Below, piece by piece: positions 15,820-26,800 of a stretch of DNA of 64,000 nucleotides. Source of the stretch: Muribaculaceae bacterium (lineage in GTDB: Bacteria > Bacteroidota > Bacteroidia > Bacteroidales > Muribaculaceae); NCBI GenBank assembly GCA_017557625.1, contig JAFYYG010000066.1, forward strand, positions 1 to 64,000, read 5' to 3'. The position numbers and the translations under genes were made by a program. How positions within the stretch are numbered: the first letter of the stretch is position 1; every line of letters starts with the position of its first letter. Under the pieces are notes generated by a model that was not told where the DNA came from, did not search any database, and was given only the letters and a program-made list of their open reading frames with translations.

Positions 15820-18800
15820 TTAATTTGTTATTGCGAGTTTCTTGGTCTTGGTGCTCTCTTGGTGGCCATTGTTGCTGATGGTGGCCTTGTATAAGTAGAT
15901 GCCGCGGGCGAGGCGACTGCCGTTGTAGTCGCATAAGTCCCAAGTGATGGGGAAGGAGGCAAACATCGAGCTTCGTCCACTCTGTGTAGTGCTCCACATG
16001 CGTTGACCCATAAGGTTGAACACCTCGATAGTGATGGTCACTGTTGCTTCAGGACGGTTGTGTGTCACGAGGAAGGTAGTGGAGGTGGATGCAGGGTTGG
16101 GAAAGGCCTTGATTTCGTCGATTTCGGGTTTTATGCCACTCATCACATTGAAGGTGATGGTTTTCTCGCTCGAGTTGTTAAACACGTCCCAAACTTTAAG
16201 TTTGAGAGTGTGGTGTCCGTTGCTCAGTTCCGAGAGAGCGTAGTTTATTGTTCCTGCCGACCCTGTCTCGGCCTCCAAAGCGGTGTAGTAGCTGCTCACA
16301 TCGCTGAAGGTGGTGTTGCCGTCAAGTGTTAGAGTCATAGTGTGCCCAATTCCAGCACTTGAGAAGTTGATGCCGCTGTCGTCGCTCACACTGGCGATAA
16401 ACAGTGGCGACTCGTTCACGTTGTCGCCGTCGTTAAAGTTGGTGCTGTTTAGCCCCATATAATTGATGTTGGGGCCAATGGTGTCGGCCACCACAGTCTC
16501 GTCGTAGCCGTAGATGTAGAAGTCATCGCACGATCCAGCCGCCTCAGTCTTGTGCTCGCTGTCGTAGGCATATAGGCTCACCAGCGATGGGCGATAGTTG
16601 TCATAATTCACCGTCACCTCACTAGGGATGATGATGTTGAATGAGAACTCTCCGTTGTTCACGCGGTTAACGTTGAGTGCGAGTTTGTTTTGACGCTCAT
16701 CGTAGGTGTGCACTTTGTCATTTTCGTCAATGAACGACACTGATTTCTCGCAGTCATATAATGTACTCTCGATGAGTCCGTTGAAGTCGGTCTGCTTCAC
16801 GCCGGCAATGTTCTCGATGTGACCAGTGATGGCCATCGTTTGGCGGGCCTCAAAAACGGGCATATTCTCTGGGTCAACATCTTTGTCGTTAATTTTGTCG
16901 ATGACAGCTTTGAGCTGTGGCGTGGCAGGGCGCATAGCAGGGTCACCATAGAGGTGGTAGCGCAGCGAGTTGTCACGGCCAGTGCTGGTGTGGTTCTTTG
17001 CATAGGTGAGAATGTCGCCAAGTCGCATTACCTGGCCGTTGCTGTCTCGATTATACATCTTGGTGGCAGCAGTGATATTGAGGTAGCGGTTGTTGTCCAT
17101 AAACACCAGTCGGGGTGGGCAAATCATCGCCACACAGCCGCCATTGGGGTTGAAGAACATATTCTCGCCGCCCGATGGGTTGGTGCCGTCGTGGCGAGAG
17201 AATTCGCATGTGGCGGCAAAGAGGATGGGTTGGTGGCTGTAGAATAGGTTGTTCTCCACATCGCTGGTCACCAGCAGGCCGTCGCCTGTCCATCCCGAGG
17301 GACCTCCGTGCCCTGAGTAGTTCCACCATAAAGTGCCCTCGGTGAGTGTTTTATACATCTTTTTGCGGGCATCGGGGAATTTGGATCCCGAGCCGTCGCT
17401 TTTCTCCTCAAAGTTGTCAAGGAATACTCGGGTGAAGTTGACATACTCACCGCCGTTGGCCATCACTGTTTGCACCACGTCCTCGCCGTGCTGCCAGTGC
17501 TGGCTGTTATCTTCGTTGTCGGCAACGTTGAGCATGGTGTTCTTCCAATTGCCATAGTCGGCCTCGGTAAGATATTTCACTATCTTGTTAACAGCAACGC
17601 TGGCATCGGTAGTGCTGCGGGCAGGGATGCGGCCTACGGCAATCGACATGGCTCCAGTGGGGCTGCCAAGGTAAGAATAATCTTTCAGAGAACCAAAATA
17701 GTCATCGCTAGTGTAAGATTTTATCTCGTTGCAGCTGTAGAAGTTTGTTTGCTCATCGTTGTCTTCACTTTCCCACACAAGAAGCATGGGGTAGTTAAGT
17801 GTCTTGGCAGCGTTACTGATGCGGCGGTTGTCGCAATAGCCGTTGCCCAGCAGCAGCAGGTAGCCCAGTTTGTGGCCATCTTGGTCGGTGCCGCGGTCAT
17901 AGAAATACTTGCACATCAGTCGATAGGCTGCCGCGTCGGGCGTTCCGCTAGAGAACTCGTTAAACACCTTGTTGTGTTCAATTACCATCACGCGCATACT
18001 GTCCATGTCCTCATGTATATTGGCAAGTTGCTGTGCCTGGGGCATAAATTCACTCGGAGTAAGGATTATCATGTCGGGGATGGGGCTGCCGTGGATGCTT
18101 TGGTTGTCTACTTTTCCCACGAGAGATGGTGACGGGAAGGTTCCGTTTTCGTTGAACGCTATAAGGTCGCGACGTGCATTGTTGTTGAGGCTGAATCGGC
18201 CCTTAGAGCCGTCAACAACAAGATTCATCTCTACTGGAGATTCTTTTTTCGAGAGGTCCCAAACATGAGTGTAATTGCTCACGCCACTGATTTCATACTG
18301 AGATGGTTTGCTGCTTTGCAGTCCAAATAGCAGGCTGCTCTTGCCGTTCATGTCAAGAACGCGCTCGTAGTTGACGGTGATGAAGTCAAGACGAGCCAAG
18401 TTTACAATTCCTCCAGGGGTATAGTTGATTGTATAGGTTAACTCCTTGGTGCCGCTGAGTTCAAACGTGTTCCTCATTGTCAGCGCATTATAGTGATAAT
18501 GGCTGGGATCACTTTGGTCCACAGCTTTAATGGCATGTGTCCCCGCAAGGTTGGTGCCATTACATTTGAACGACACGATGCTGTTAGCGTTGATAGTCTT
18601 GGCGGCAAAACGTGTGATTGCTTGCACTGTTGAGCCATCGACAAGTCCATCGAGGGTGAACTTGAAGGATTGTGAGTTGTTGTTTGTGAAGTCTTCTCCG
18701 AGCAGCACTCTTCCTGTCTCGCCAGGATTTATAAGCTCTTGCTCATGACAAGTGCGTTCAAGGAATGTCTTTACTATGTTGCCATCGGGGGGAGTGTTGT

Positions 18801-19275
18801 CTTGGGTGGGCATCAGATCATCATATCTGCTGTCATCGGTGATGAAGTAATAGCCTTGGGTGGCGTAGGGGTGCTGGCGCTGAAGATAAACTGAATAAGT
18901 GCTTGACCAGTACCATGATAGTGGACCTTGAGCGTAGAATAATATTTTGTCGCCGCTGCGGAGCACCGGCACTTGGGGCAAGTCATCGATGAAACTGGCA
19001 ATATGAAGTGTATCGTTCAGCTGCTCTCCACCATATCCGAACACTTTCACTTTACTTATGTCGCTGAAGCCCCATTTGCTGGCATCGCTCGCAGTGATTT
19101 GGTGGATTCCGCTCTCGCTCACAGCCACTTTCACCCATTTGCCAGTAGCCAGTCGAGATGTGTCGGCATAGTGCGACAGGTCAAAGCCATAGGCACTTGA
19201 CCATGCCATCATCAGCAGTAACACCGCCACTGCGTGTGAGCATGAATTCAGAAATTTATGATAGTATTTTGTCAT
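15820..19275 (-). CDS. porU: T9SS sortase PorU
   Basis: 1,151 residues from the ATG at 19275, which gives MTKYYHKF and then a hydrophobic signal segment (AVAVLLLMMAWSSAYG). The frame is open further upstream, but that region is A/T-rich non-coding DNA. The PorU domain (GKWVKVAVSESGIHQI, DDLPQVP, ILFYAQGPLSW) is followed by the C25 domain, with His656 (NYSGHGGP) and Cys690 (FAATCEFSRHD), the canonical PorU active-site context. The C-terminus has a short linker (AFPNPAS) and a FNLMGQRMW...ARGIYLYKA region resembling a T9SS sorting domain. PorU cleaves C-terminal signals of T9SS cargo at the outer membrane. The usual neighbour porV is not in the window. This is the most PorU-like of the three paralogues. 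Confidence 0.9.
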   Translation of the reverse strand: MTKYYHKFLNSCSHAVAVLLLMMAWSSAYGFDLSHYADTSRLATGKWVKVAVSESGIHQITASDASKWGFSDISKVKVFGYGGEQLNDTLHIASFIDDLPQVPVLRSGDKILFYAQGPLSWYWSSTYSVYLQRQHPYATQGYYFITDDSRYDDLMPTQDNTPPDGNIVKTFLERTCHEQELINPGETGRVLLGEDFTNNNSQSFKFTLDGLVDGSTVQAITRFAAKTINANSIVSFKCNGTNLAGTHAIKAVDQSDPSHYHYNALTMRNTFELSGTKELTYTINYTPGGIVNLARLDFITVNYERVLDMNGKSSLLFGLQSSKPSQYEISGVSNYTHVWDLSKKESPVEMNLVVDGSKGRFSLNNNARRDLIAFNENGTFPSPSLVGKVDNQSIHGSPIPDMIILTPSEFMPQAQQLANIHEDMDSMRVMVIEHNKVFNEFSSGTPDAAAYRLMCKYFYDRGTDQDGHKLGYLLLLGNGYCDNRRISNAAKTLNYPMLLVWESEDNDEQTNFYSCNEIKSYTSDDYFGSLKDYSYLGSPTGAMSIAVGRIPARSTTDASVAVNKIVKYLTEADYGNWKNTMLNVADNEDNSQHWQHGEDVVQTVMANGGEYVNFTRVFLDNFEEKSDGSGSKFPDARKKMYKTLTEGTLWWNYSGHGGPSGWTGDGLLVTSDVENNLFYSHQPILFAATCEFSRHDGTNPSGGENMFFNPNGGCVAMICPPRLVFMDNNRYLNITAATKMYNRDSNGQVMRLGDILTYAKNHTSTGRDNSLRYHLYGDPAMRPATPQLKAVIDKINDKDVDPENMPVFEARQTMAITGHIENIAGVKQTDFNGLIESTLYDCEKSVSFIDENDKVHTYDERQNKLALNVNRVNNGEFSFNIIIPSEVTVNYDNYRPSLVSLYAYDSEHKTEAAGSCDDFYIYGYDETVVADTIGPNINYMGLNSTNFNDGDNVNESPLFIASVSDDSGINFSSAGIGHTMTLTLDGNTTFSDVSSYYTALEAETGSAGTINYALSELSNGHHTLKLKVWDVFNNSSEKTITFNVMSGIKPEIDEIKAFPNPASTSTTFLVTHNRPEATVTITIEVFNLMGQRMWSTTQSGRSSMFASFPITWDLCDYNGSRLARGIYLYKATISNNGHQESTKTKKLAITN

Positions 19276-19468
19276 CTTGACTGTAGTGTTTTTTCGTTCA
19301 CATAAGGGCATAATATCCCCCTTATTAGAAAATAACGTATCTGGCACAAGATTATTGCATTCACAATACACCTTAAAATTATGCAACCCCGAAAAGAGAA
19401 GAAAAAAGGACGATAATTTTCCATTCGTTAGATTTTTAATTTTCACACATATTTTTGCAAAATTTTCA

Positions 19469-19595
19469 GCAAAAAGGGTCGGTTCTTTTTTGCCGATTCT
19501 CTGAAATTTTGACCAATAAATGAGATTTTTTGTTCTGTTTTGACTAATTTGATAATCAAAAAGCGGCAAAAAGGGTCGGTTCTCTTTTGCTGATT
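19469..19595. repeat. Pair of 30-bp direct repeats in a divergent intergenic region
   Basis: GCAAAAAGGGTCGGTTCT followed by TTTTTGCCGATT (19469-19498) recurs at 19566-19595 with two changes. The copies are 97 bases apart, in the 460-base gap between porU (minus) and the phage-like gene (plus). They could be regulator-binding sites. The rest of the gap is A/T-rich and holds the promoter at 19656-19688. Confidence 0.7.
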
Positions 19596-19655
19596 TTAGT
19601 TAAAAAATATAAAAATATTGGATGGGGAGTTCTCTTTTTTCTTTGTTTTTTTGAT

Positions 19656-19688
19656 GTTGCTCTGGGTGGGGGTTGGGGAATAATTTTG
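19656..19688 (+). promoter_or_regulatory. Promoter for the phage-like gene
   Basis: TAATTTTG (19681-19688) matches the -7 box, and GTTG around 19656-19659 stands about 21 bases upstream as a -33 box. It lies about 50 bases before the ATG at 19738. Confidence 0.5.
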
Positions 19689-19737
19689 CGCAAAAAAGAT
19701 AACAGTACAATGACATTAAAACACACTATGAAAGACT

Positions 19738-22152
19738 ATGAAAAACACATCTAAGAAACTGCGAATCGTGCCTCGTGGAGTTGTTCAGTTGCACAATGGC
19801 GAGAGTGCTGCAGCTGGCGAGGCTGCCATATTGGTGAATATGCGTGAGCGTGAGGAGTCATTGGAGGTGGTGGGCGACCCGCAAGTCCTATCACAATTGA
19901 TGCCGGGCGACAAGGTGCTGCTGGTTGACGATGACCGCACTCTTGTACTGCGTGGCAACAGCGTGATATGGGGCGACGTGGTGGTTTTGGAACCTTCGGG
20001 ACAAGTGGTTGCCGCCCACAAGATTGGCGCATTGCTCGTTGTGGTTACAAGTGATGGTAATATCGTGCTGCGGCGCACCGTCAATGGCTATGATGCCCTT
20101 TACCTGTCAACTGCCATCCCCCAGATGCACATCACAGTGGCAGAGCAATCTACGATGACCTCTGCAATCCCCGACTACGAGTTCAACACCCCTTATTCCA
20201 CCTGGCAAGCCCCATTGAGTAGTGCCGATGTTGACTCACTCACCAAACTCATGCGCAACGCTGTGACCACTCTGCAACGCCAGGCCATGTCGCAAGGGCG
20301 ATACACGGGAGTGCTTCTGGCGCGTTATGCCGTGCGGCTTTGGGATGATAGTTATCTGTGGATGAGCCAGCCTGTTATGGTAGGTCATGGCCTTGTCAGC
20401 AACTCTTATCGCACAACAGCGACAGTAACAACAAGTGGCAATGCGTTCACAGGAATTGAATCCTGCAACATAAGCATGATTAGCTACCGATTGGGAATAA
20501 CGATGGCGAGTGGAATCGCCAGCGAGTGGCGGCACTTAATTAAAGCGATTGACGTGCTTGTAACGCCGGTTTCGAGCTTGATAGACCTTAATGCAGGGTT
20601 GGACTACCGTTGCGTGATTACCACCTCAAGCGGTACGCGGCGCTATCTGCTTGAGATGGGACCAAAGCCACGTCCTTCAAGTGCGATGCTGCAAACGCTA
20701 CTCAACGGTGACTGGCATGTGGCGGCATCGACAACAATGCTTGACGGCAGCGGTTTTGTGGCAGTCAATACCGCGGTGGCATCGCAGCAGGTGATTCCTG
20801 GGTTAAGGTGCGACGTGGTGACCTCGCAGCTGCTTGCGCCTCATAAGGTGGATCGTGAGGAATGTGCCAGAATTATGGAGAATTGCTCTCAAAATGCTGT
20901 TTCGCAGGTGTCGATGGAGCATAATGGTAGGCTTTTTCAGGCTCCTACAGCATTCTCTGTCTTGAACCCATGGCGAGTGCTGCCCTGGCTTGATGGCTCG
21001 CCCACGTCCTCTTCGGCTACTGCCACGGTGCAGGTTACTTTGAGTACCAATGAGGGTGATGTTGTGCTTACTAAAACAGGCGTTTGTCCTTGTAGTGCCA
21101 CAAGTCTGAATCCCATGATTTCGTTCCCCGACGTGCGCGCCACGCACATCGCTATGGCTGTGGGTAATAGAGTGTGGGAGAGTGACTTGGCTCCGATGGA
21201 AGGCACAGGTATGGCGGCATATATTAATCCTGCTTTATATAGCAATGCTATGACTACTGGCTCCATTTCCAGTCAAGGCAGCTCATCAATCACGATTCCC
21301 AGTGAAGGCACTGTGCTGGTGAGTGCTGTGGGCAATCCATTGGTTACACAGTGGCGGTCAGAGGTGAGCGGGCGCCGCATTCTGGCGCTTGGTGCCGCTT
21401 GCCGACCAATCTACTCTGGAGGATTTGGGCGTTATCCTATCTATATTTTCACGACTCAAGGTATTATGGCATTGCCGCAGAGCACTAATGGCACATGGGG
21501 CGAGCCACGTCTTATTACTGAAGTTGTGCTAGGCGATGGCGCAAAACCCGTGGCTGGTGGCGACGCGTTGTGGTTTGTGTCACAACACGGCATCCTGTGT
21601 CAGCTATCTGGAAGCACTTTAAAACGCATGCTCCACGAGGTGGCAACCGAAACACAACTGGCATGGAATGACCATGAGCGCGAACTCTGGGTGGCATCAA
21701 GCGATGGGGGAGTAGTGGTGGTTATGCTGTCAGGGCGCACCTTCGGCCGTGATATAGCAATAGGGAATCTCTACAGCGACCCTTCCCATGCGCTGGCGGT
21801 GACTGCTGATGGCACTCTCCTTGACCTTTCTCATGAACTGCCAGCCGTAAAAAATGTTTCGTTTTTGTCCCATCCCTTTGTAATCGACGCCACTAAACGT
21901 CCGTCAAGAATCACTTGGAACCTTTTCACCACTATGACGACACCGAGCACTGCCAACGTGACACTTACGCTTCGTGGCGAGCGTGGAGGCAGCTGTCACG
22001 GCTACATCATTAACCAAGTACGAGCCTCAGGAGTTGTGGCAGCCCCGCTATCAAGACCAATCATTGCACCACCAACAAGAACTCTTAGACTTCAGGTGGA
22101 AGCGGCAATTCGCACAGGAACCATTTTGCTGCCGACCATTATAACCAACTAA
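19738..22152 (+). CDS. Large protein resembling Bacteroidetes-phage structural (tail/stabilisation-type) proteins
   Basis: 804 residues with no signal peptide and no membrane segment. The N-terminus (GEAAILVNMREREESLEVVG, then VVTSDGNIVLRR) and the phrase LLARYAVRLWDDSYLWMSQPVM resemble structural proteins of Bacteroides prophages. Those proteins list residues of the form VNxRxxDGxLxPVG and YxxRLYDGSYxxxSxP. I recognise the pattern, not a named family, so the call is tentative. The rest is beta-rich and could be a propeller (IYIFTTQGIMALP, LWFVSQHGILCQL, ELWVASSDGGVVVV). The ORF is intact and has its own promoter and terminator. No other virion gene adjoins it, but an orphan terminase lies about 12 kb away. 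Confidence 0.5.
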   Translation: MKNTSKKLRIVPRGVVQLHNGESAAAGEAAILVNMREREESLEVVGDPQVLSQLMPGDKVLLVDDDRTLVLRGNSVIWGDVVVLEPSGQVVAAHKIGALLVVVTSDGNIVLRRTVNGYDALYLSTAIPQMHITVAEQSTMTSAIPDYEFNTPYSTWQAPLSSADVDSLTKLMRNAVTTLQRQAMSQGRYTGVLLARYAVRLWDDSYLWMSQPVMVGHGLVSNSYRTTATVTTSGNAFTGIESCNISMISYRLGITMASGIASEWRHLIKAIDVLVTPVSSLIDLNAGLDYRCVITTSSGTRRYLLEMGPKPRPSSAMLQTLLNGDWHVAASTTMLDGSGFVAVNTAVASQQVIPGLRCDVVTSQLLAPHKVDREECARIMENCSQNAVSQVSMEHNGRLFQAPTAFSVLNPWRVLPWLDGSPTSSSATATVQVTLSTNEGDVVLTKTGVCPCSATSLNPMISFPDVRATHIAMAVGNRVWESDLAPMEGTGMAAYINPALYSNAMTTGSISSQGSSSITIPSEGTVLVSAVGNPLVTQWRSEVSGRRILALGAACRPIYSGGFGRYPIYIFTTQGIMALPQSTNGTWGEPRLITEVVLGDGAKPVAGGDALWFVSQHGILCQLSGSTLKRMLHEVATETQLAWNDHERELWVASSDGGVVVVMLSGRTFGRDIAIGNLYSDPSHALAVTADGTLLDLSHELPAVKNVSFLSHPFVIDATKRPSRITWNLFTTMTTPSTANVTLTLRGERGGSCHGYIINQVRASGVVAAPLSRPIIAPPTRTLRLQVEAAIRTGTILLPTIITN

Positions 22153-22189
22153 AAAAGACTGGCCCGATACACTGTTGGGCCAGTCTTTT
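22151..22189. terminator. Bidirectional terminator between convergent genes
   Basis: AAAAAAGACTGGCCC and GGGCCAGTCTTTT form a strong stem with an 11-base loop. It begins at the stop of the phage-like gene and serves the minus-strand gene ending at 22212 as well. Confidence 0.85.
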
Positions 22190-22211
22190 CTTAAGTATTT
22201 AGTTTTAGATT

Positions 22212-23777
22212 TTAGTCGTGTTTGGTGTGCGAGAAGTAAATGCCGCCACAGAGCTCAATAGTGGAAACACCTGTGTTTTTGTCTACATAAGTGTATTTGT
22301 AACCTATCATAGTAAGTTCATCTTCCAGTTCAATATTTGCGGTGGCAAGCCAACCCTTGCGGTTATCGCCAACGGCGCCCCAACCTGGATAGCAACCATA
22401 TACATATACATTGCCTGTGGCATCGTTCATGTAGAGATTGCCGTATGTCGAGTTTTTAATGTCATTAATTTGACCCTTGACGCGGTAATAAACACTGGGA
22501 TGATCATGGTCAGGATCATCGGGCTTGGCGAGGAACTCGGCAATTGTGACATCAGTTACCGAGAAGTGACTCTCATACTGGGCGCCCTTCATCTGAGGAC
22601 TGCCGTTGTGTGAACTGCGCTTGCCAACCAAAGTGACGATATCACCCTCTTTAAGTCCTAGATTTTGGAAGTCGCCCTTGGCACCGATGCCATAGACATA
22701 AACCAGCTTGTTGGTCCAGTCACGCAGATAGACATTGCCGTAGGCGGGGTTGTCAACCTTCTGGATTACAGCGGTGATGCGATACTGAGTTTCGCCCTCT
22801 GGAGCCTCGAGGAACTCGGTGCAGTTAACATCTACGATAGAGCCGATCTGGTAGATAGTGGCAGTGATTACCGACTCCTGAGAGCCGTTGCTGGTCTTGA
22901 AGGTCACTTCAGCTGAGCGGGCGCCGCCTGTGTTGGCGTTGGCGTGGAAGGTGACCGTTGGTTTGCTGCCACCAGTGATGCTAGTGATTGAGAGCCAGCT
23001 CTTAGCATCTTCGGGAATCTCAACGGTCACGCCGTTGCCCTTGCAAGAGAGGTTAAGGGTAACGTTGCCACCCTCTTTAGGAATAGTGGCATCCTCTGGG
23101 TCGTAGCTATCAATCTTGAGCAGTGATTTAACCACCTTGATGACAGTTACGTCAACTAGCTCGACAGTTCCATTATAGACATCCCTTGGACCTTCAACAG
23201 TGATAATGTCGCCAATTTCAATGCCCCAACTCTTGATTGGGTTATTGGCAAGCTTGCCGCTCTTGTCGGCCATGCCATAGATATAGATACTTCCAGTTTC
23301 ATCGGCAATATACGTGTTGCCATAAGTTTCCCATTTGTTGCCGAAACCAGTAACAGTTCCAGTCACACGATATTTCTTACCTAAGATGCCTTCATTTACT
23401 TCTTTACAAGTTGCCTCTTGAACAGTTGCCAAACCTTGGATAACCTTGATGTGCTGCTGGCGTCCAGCGCAATCAATAACTATGTCGGCATTGCGTCCGT
23501 CGAGTGTTGCAGGAGCCGAGAAGGTGATTTTGCCTTCTCCGGCACCGCCGTTCATAGGAGTGATAGTGAGCCAATCAGGTATTGTGCTCTGGTCGATACT
23601 CCAGCTGTCTGTAGTAGTGATGTCGATAGAAGCCTCACCACCATCAAGGTTGATGGGCACGTAAGAGCGAGATACTTGAATCTCGTTGAGCAAGGTCATC
23701 GTGTCTTCATCGGAGCAGCTGACCAACACAGCACCTATCAGTGCGATAAAAGCGGGAATAAAATATTTTAGTTTCAT
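22212..23777 (-). CDS. BACON-domain lipoprotein with OB-fold-like repeats
   Basis: 521 residues. The lipoprotein signal ends at VLVSC (Cys21). A first BACON-like domain lies at about 30-115 (SWSIDQSTIPDWLTITPMNG) and a second at about 225-315 (AKSWLSITSITGG). They alternate with three repeats of a YRVTGTV...YGNTYIADETGSIYIYG kind (about 135-215, 330-410 and 430-515), which look like OB-fold binding modules. BACON domains are common in Bacteroidetes surface proteins that bind glycans or mucin. The gene follows the Oar-like receptor by 23 bases and is surely cotranscribed, suggesting it is the receptor's surface partner in place of a SusD protein. Confidence 0.85.
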   Translation of the reverse strand: MKLKYFIPAFIALIGAVLVSCSDEDTMTLLNEIQVSRSYVPINLDGGEASIDITTTDSWSIDQSTIPDWLTITPMNGGAGEGKITFSAPATLDGRNADIVIDCAGRQQHIKVIQGLATVQEATCKEVNEGILGKKYRVTGTVTGFGNKWETYGNTYIADETGSIYIYGMADKSGKLANNPIKSWGIEIGDIITVEGPRDVYNGTVELVDVTVIKVVKSLLKIDSYDPEDATIPKEGGNVTLNLSCKGNGVTVEIPEDAKSWLSITSITGGSKPTVTFHANANTGGARSAEVTFKTSNGSQESVITATIYQIGSIVDVNCTEFLEAPEGETQYRITAVIQKVDNPAYGNVYLRDWTNKLVYVYGIGAKGDFQNLGLKEGDIVTLVGKRSSHNGSPQMKGAQYESHFSVTDVTIAEFLAKPDDPDHDHPSVYYRVKGQINDIKNSTYGNLYMNDATGNVYVYGCYPGWGAVGDNRKGWLATANIELEDELTMIGYKYTYVDKNTGVSTIELCGGIYFSHTKHD

Positions 23778-23800
23778 AGTCGTAAATCTGCTTTAATGAA

Positions 23801-26800
23801 TTAGTTGAAAATATACTTAATACCGATTGCAACGTTCCAGCACTGACCAATGTTGTGGTTAGGTGTCCAAGTCTTGGTGTTGCCGTCGATAGCTTTAATG
23901 GTAGAGAATGTGGCATATCCGTCAGCATCCACGCCCTTATATTCAAGGATGCGTGCGTCAGAGCCAATCGCAGGATTCAAAATCTTGCTCACGCCCCAGC
24001 TAGAGTTGAAGAAATTGAGAACGTTCTTCATGTCGAAGCTCAGTTGGATAGTGTGCTTGGTGGAACCGGCACGGAAGTTGAAGTCGTGCTTGTAACCGAG
24101 GTCGATGCGGTGTACCCAGGGGCTGTAAACGCTGTAGCCTTCGGCATACTCGCCCTGATGCTTCTTTAGGTAGCTGTCTTTGTGAACATAGTCCATAAAG
24201 CGGTCGCGGTCGTTATCGCTCACGAAGCGGAACTCGCGATTAGCAACTTGCTCGTCGGTTGGGATATAGAGTGCGTCATATTTGTAGCCGTCACCATTCA
24301 TGTCATCAACTAACATATAAGAGTAGTTGTAGCCGCCTTGCCAAGCCTCATAAATGAGATTGTAGTGGTTGCCGCTGCGGTCGTGCAGAGTGGCACTGGC
24401 GATGAAGCGGTTAGGAGTAACATACTGCGAGTTGTGCAGGCGGATGTAGTTAGGACCCTCCCAAGTGGGCACGTAGGTGAAAGCGCTCTCGGCTGCCGAG
24501 CCAGGCATACCAGTAACTTCCTTAGAAACAGTGTGAGTGAAAGAAGCCATAAGGCTAATCCAGTCGGCAGGCTTGGCTGTTGCCATCAGGTTTGCGCTCC
24601 AGCCATAGCCCTTGCTGGTGTTCTCAAGAACGAACGCCTTGGGGCCATTGTGGTAACCATCAGGATAGATAGGACGGTTGTCGGCGCCATTGAAGCGTGC
24701 AAAACCACCCACATTGGGAACTGACCAGTCGCTGATAGCTACAGCGTTGACAGTCTTGTTAAAGATAAACTCACCAGTAAGCTCAAATGGGAACGATACT
24801 GGCAGAGCATAGTCGATAGCAATCGACGACTTCCACACCTGTGGCATTTTGAATTTAGGATCAACTCCGTTAACAGCCGATGGAACAGTTCCGTCCTCGG
24901 GAGTTACTGTGCTTGGATAGCCCATTTCGAAGAGCTTCTGCTGCAGGGCTGCAATAGTGGCTTTGCCATTGGCATCGGTAACTAATCCGCCAGTAAATGT
25001 ACCTAGGATTTCTTCTATGCTACCATATTTCTCTTTAACAGTAGCTGGTAGATTCTTATAATTAACACTAGGACCAATTTGTGCTTGGTATTGAACCATA
25101 CCGCCGTTAGTTGGCATGTTGGTGAAGAATACCAGTGGCAGACGACCTGAGAACAGGCCTGTTCCACCGCGCACCTTAAGGCTCTTGTTTCCGAGAACGT
25201 CCCAGATGAAGCCTACGCGTGGCGAGAAGGTGATAGAGTTCTTGGGCCACTTGCCGGTGTCGATGTTGCGAACGTTGCCGTCGTTGTCATAGTAGTTTAG
25301 AGCCAAGATGGCGTTGTTGGTCATCAGGTCGCCGTTGTTGAAGAACAATCCGTCGATGCGCAAGCCGTAGGTGAGTTTGAATTTCGGTGTCATGTTCCAC
25401 TCGTCCTGGGCATAGATGCCGGCTTTGTTGAACTGCACGCGTGCGGCAGGTTTGGTCTCACCATCGTAACCGTAGGTCAAGCACACAACTTCGGGGGCTG
25501 CGCCGTTGATGAAGTCGTCAACGCTTTTATAGCGATAGTAACCGGTACCGTTGCGCATGTACTGGTTGTCGGCCATCTGGTGCTCGAAGTTGATGCCGGT
25601 GGTGAGCTTGTGGTTGCCGCGATAGTAAGTGATGTCATCCTTGATATTCCAGATAGTGTTGTGGACGGCGTTGTTCCAGGTGAAGAGTTCATAGCCGAGG
25701 GCCATGTAGTTGCCTGTGCTGCCTGTGCCATCGAGGATGTCGATGAATGGGAACTCGCTAGAGTTGGTGCCACGCACGTCATCAAGCTTTGAATAAGTGG
25801 CGAGGAACTGGTTTGACAGGTTGTCGGTAAGACGGCTATTCAAGTCAAACGAGAACGAGTGCACAATGTTCTGCATTGAGTACATTGCGTTAGAGAAAAT
25901 CATCGAGTATTGCGAAGCGCGACTGTAGGCCGAGCGTGTGCCACCGTCCATTGAAGAAGCATTAGTGGGGTTCCACACGTTGTTCTTAGTATAGTTGTAA
26001 CGCAAAGCCAAGTGGTGGTCGCTATTGATGTTCCAGTCGATGCGGGCAAGAAGCTTATAGTTGCTCTCGTCGGCAGGGAAATCGGTAAACGAACCTGTGT
26101 CATAGCCATATTTGTCCATCACGTGACGTTGCACTCTTGCCAAGTCGGCAACAGTGGTGCGCGATAGATAGTTGTCGGGATCGGCAACGCCATTCTCTGA
26201 GGCGCGCCAGCGGTTGGCAACGGTAGGAATTTTCGCCATCTCACCGTTGACGAAGAAGAATAGCTTGTTCTTGATGATGGGACCACCTAGGGTGAAGCCG
26301 TAGATGGTGTTGCGGTCCTTCTCGCGGGCACCGGCAAGCTGCTGGCCATCAACTGCGTCACCGCGCATGTGCTCGTTGCGGTGATAGATGTAGGCACTGC
26401 CCTTGAAGGTGTTGTTACCACTCTTGGTGATGGCGTTCACACCACCGCCAATAAAGTTGGTTTGGCGCACGTCAAAAGGCGAAATCACCACCTGCATCTC
26501 CTCGATAGCGTCGAGCGAGATGGGATTACCGCCACCAGGAAGTTTATCGCTCAAACCGAAGTTGTTGTTGAAATTGGCACCGTCAACGGTGAAGTTGGCG
26601 GTACGGCCGTCAACGCCGGCAAAGCTCATGCCGTTGCCTCCATAAGGCGAGAGGCGGGTCACGTCGGTGATGCTTCGGGTGACTGTTGGCAGATTCGTAA
26701 TCTGCACATTGGTGATGTTGGTGGAAGCTCCAGTCTTGTCGATAGGGAATTTTGAACCAGTAGCTGTTACCACCACTTCCTCGAGCTGGTTGGCGTCGGC

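Noticed and set aside
17470-18132. 220-codon plus-strand ORF
   Set aside because: Antisense shadow of porU.
15820-19569. Extended porU frame starting at 19569
   Set aside because: The extra codons are A/T-rich, contain the 30-bp direct repeat, and would bury the signal peptide; the start at 19275 is preferred.
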